Shown here: piece after piece, positions 5,654 to 5,704 of the stretch
Layout: every line of letters starts with the position of its first letter
Numbering within the stretch: position 1 is the stretch's first letter
Assembly (NCBI GenBank): GCA_028711675.1
Contig: JAQTRT010000207.1
Location: 1-5,704 of the forward strand
DNA length: 5,704 bases
Source of the DNA: a bacterium
GTDB lineage: Bacteria; Spirochaetota; JAHITG01
Reading direction: 5' to 3'
Translations under genes and position numbers: made by a program
Notes under the pieces: model-generated
What the model was told of the DNA's origin: nothing
Seen by the model: the letters and a program-made list of their open reading frames with translations, nothing else
Database searches by the model: none

Positions 5654-5704
5654 ATGAATTTAAAAAAAAACCTGATTTTTCTCTTTCGCCTGGTCATTAC
5701 GGCA
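5654..5704 (+). CDS. Start of a membrane protein gene, possibly LPG-synthase/YbhN-like (UPF0104); truncated
   Basis: The last 17 codons of the window form an open frame beginning MNLKKNLIFLFRLVITA and running off the end. A short Lys-rich leader followed by a hydrophobic helix containing an Arg is the typical opening of UPF0104/lysylphosphatidylglycerol-synthase transmembrane proteins (K-x-L-x-x-L-L-R-L-x-I-S), but so short a piece cannot prove it. It begins 19 bases after the PAP2 stop on the same strand, consistent with an operon. An A9 run covers codons 3-6. The ribosome binding site is weak: CTGGA at 5636-5640 is 13 bases upstream. Confidence 0.45.
   Translation, partial: MNLKKNLIFLFRLVITA

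Noticed and set aside
5631..5654. Possible promoter (TTGATC and TATAAA) with near-palindrome TATAGCACTATA before the last gene
   Set aside because: The spacer between the boxes is about 12 bases, too short for a sigma-70 promoter, and the TATAAA box runs into the start codon. The 12-base near-palindrome can arise by chance in AT-rich DNA.

Overview
The window is a dense run of genes, all on the + strand, from a bacterium with moderately low GC content, roughly 40% by eye. It holds ten coding regions. Two are cut by the window edges, and one of 54 codons is easy to miss. No rRNA, tRNA, mobile element, CRISPR array or convincing terminator is visible. No stretch longer than about 40 bases lies between genes. 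Long A and T runs and AT-rich codons are frequent. The lineage cannot be fixed from the sequence. The order pgpH-ybeY-recO and the mix of families suit several phyla, and a Spirochaetota-like Gram-negative is only a guess.

Bases 1-2865 are a housekeeping block. It runs: the C-terminal HD hydrolase domain of a PgpH-type cyclic-di-AMP phosphodiesterase (partial), YbeY (rRNA-processing endoribonuclease), RecO (recombination mediator), an ApaH/YfcE-like metallophosphoesterase, and a divergent HU/IHF-like DNA-binding protein. Every junction overlaps, by 11, 11, 23 and 11 bases, so these genes are almost certainly one translationally coupled transcript. A small 7-bp inverted repeat straddles the HU stop codon.

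Bases 2902-5704 look like a second module that may be read from the same transcript. It runs: a 54-residue Trm112-like zinc-ribbon protein, a YegS/DagK-type lipid kinase, a secreted protein resembling peptidase-MA gluzincins but without the zinc-site residues, a multi-pass PAP2-family phosphatase or phosphotransferase, and the first 17 codons of a gene that may encode an LPG-synthase/YbhN-type (UPF0104) membrane protein. The lipid kinase and the PAP2 enzyme suggest phospholipid or lipid-carrier metabolism at the membrane. Nothing in the sequence identifies the substrate.

The points most worth a second look are the apparently dead peptidase, the HU-like protein whose DNA-intercalating arm motif is gone, and the lipid kinase/pseudopeptidase/PAP2 grouping. 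Most of the rest is ordinary conserved housekeeping content.
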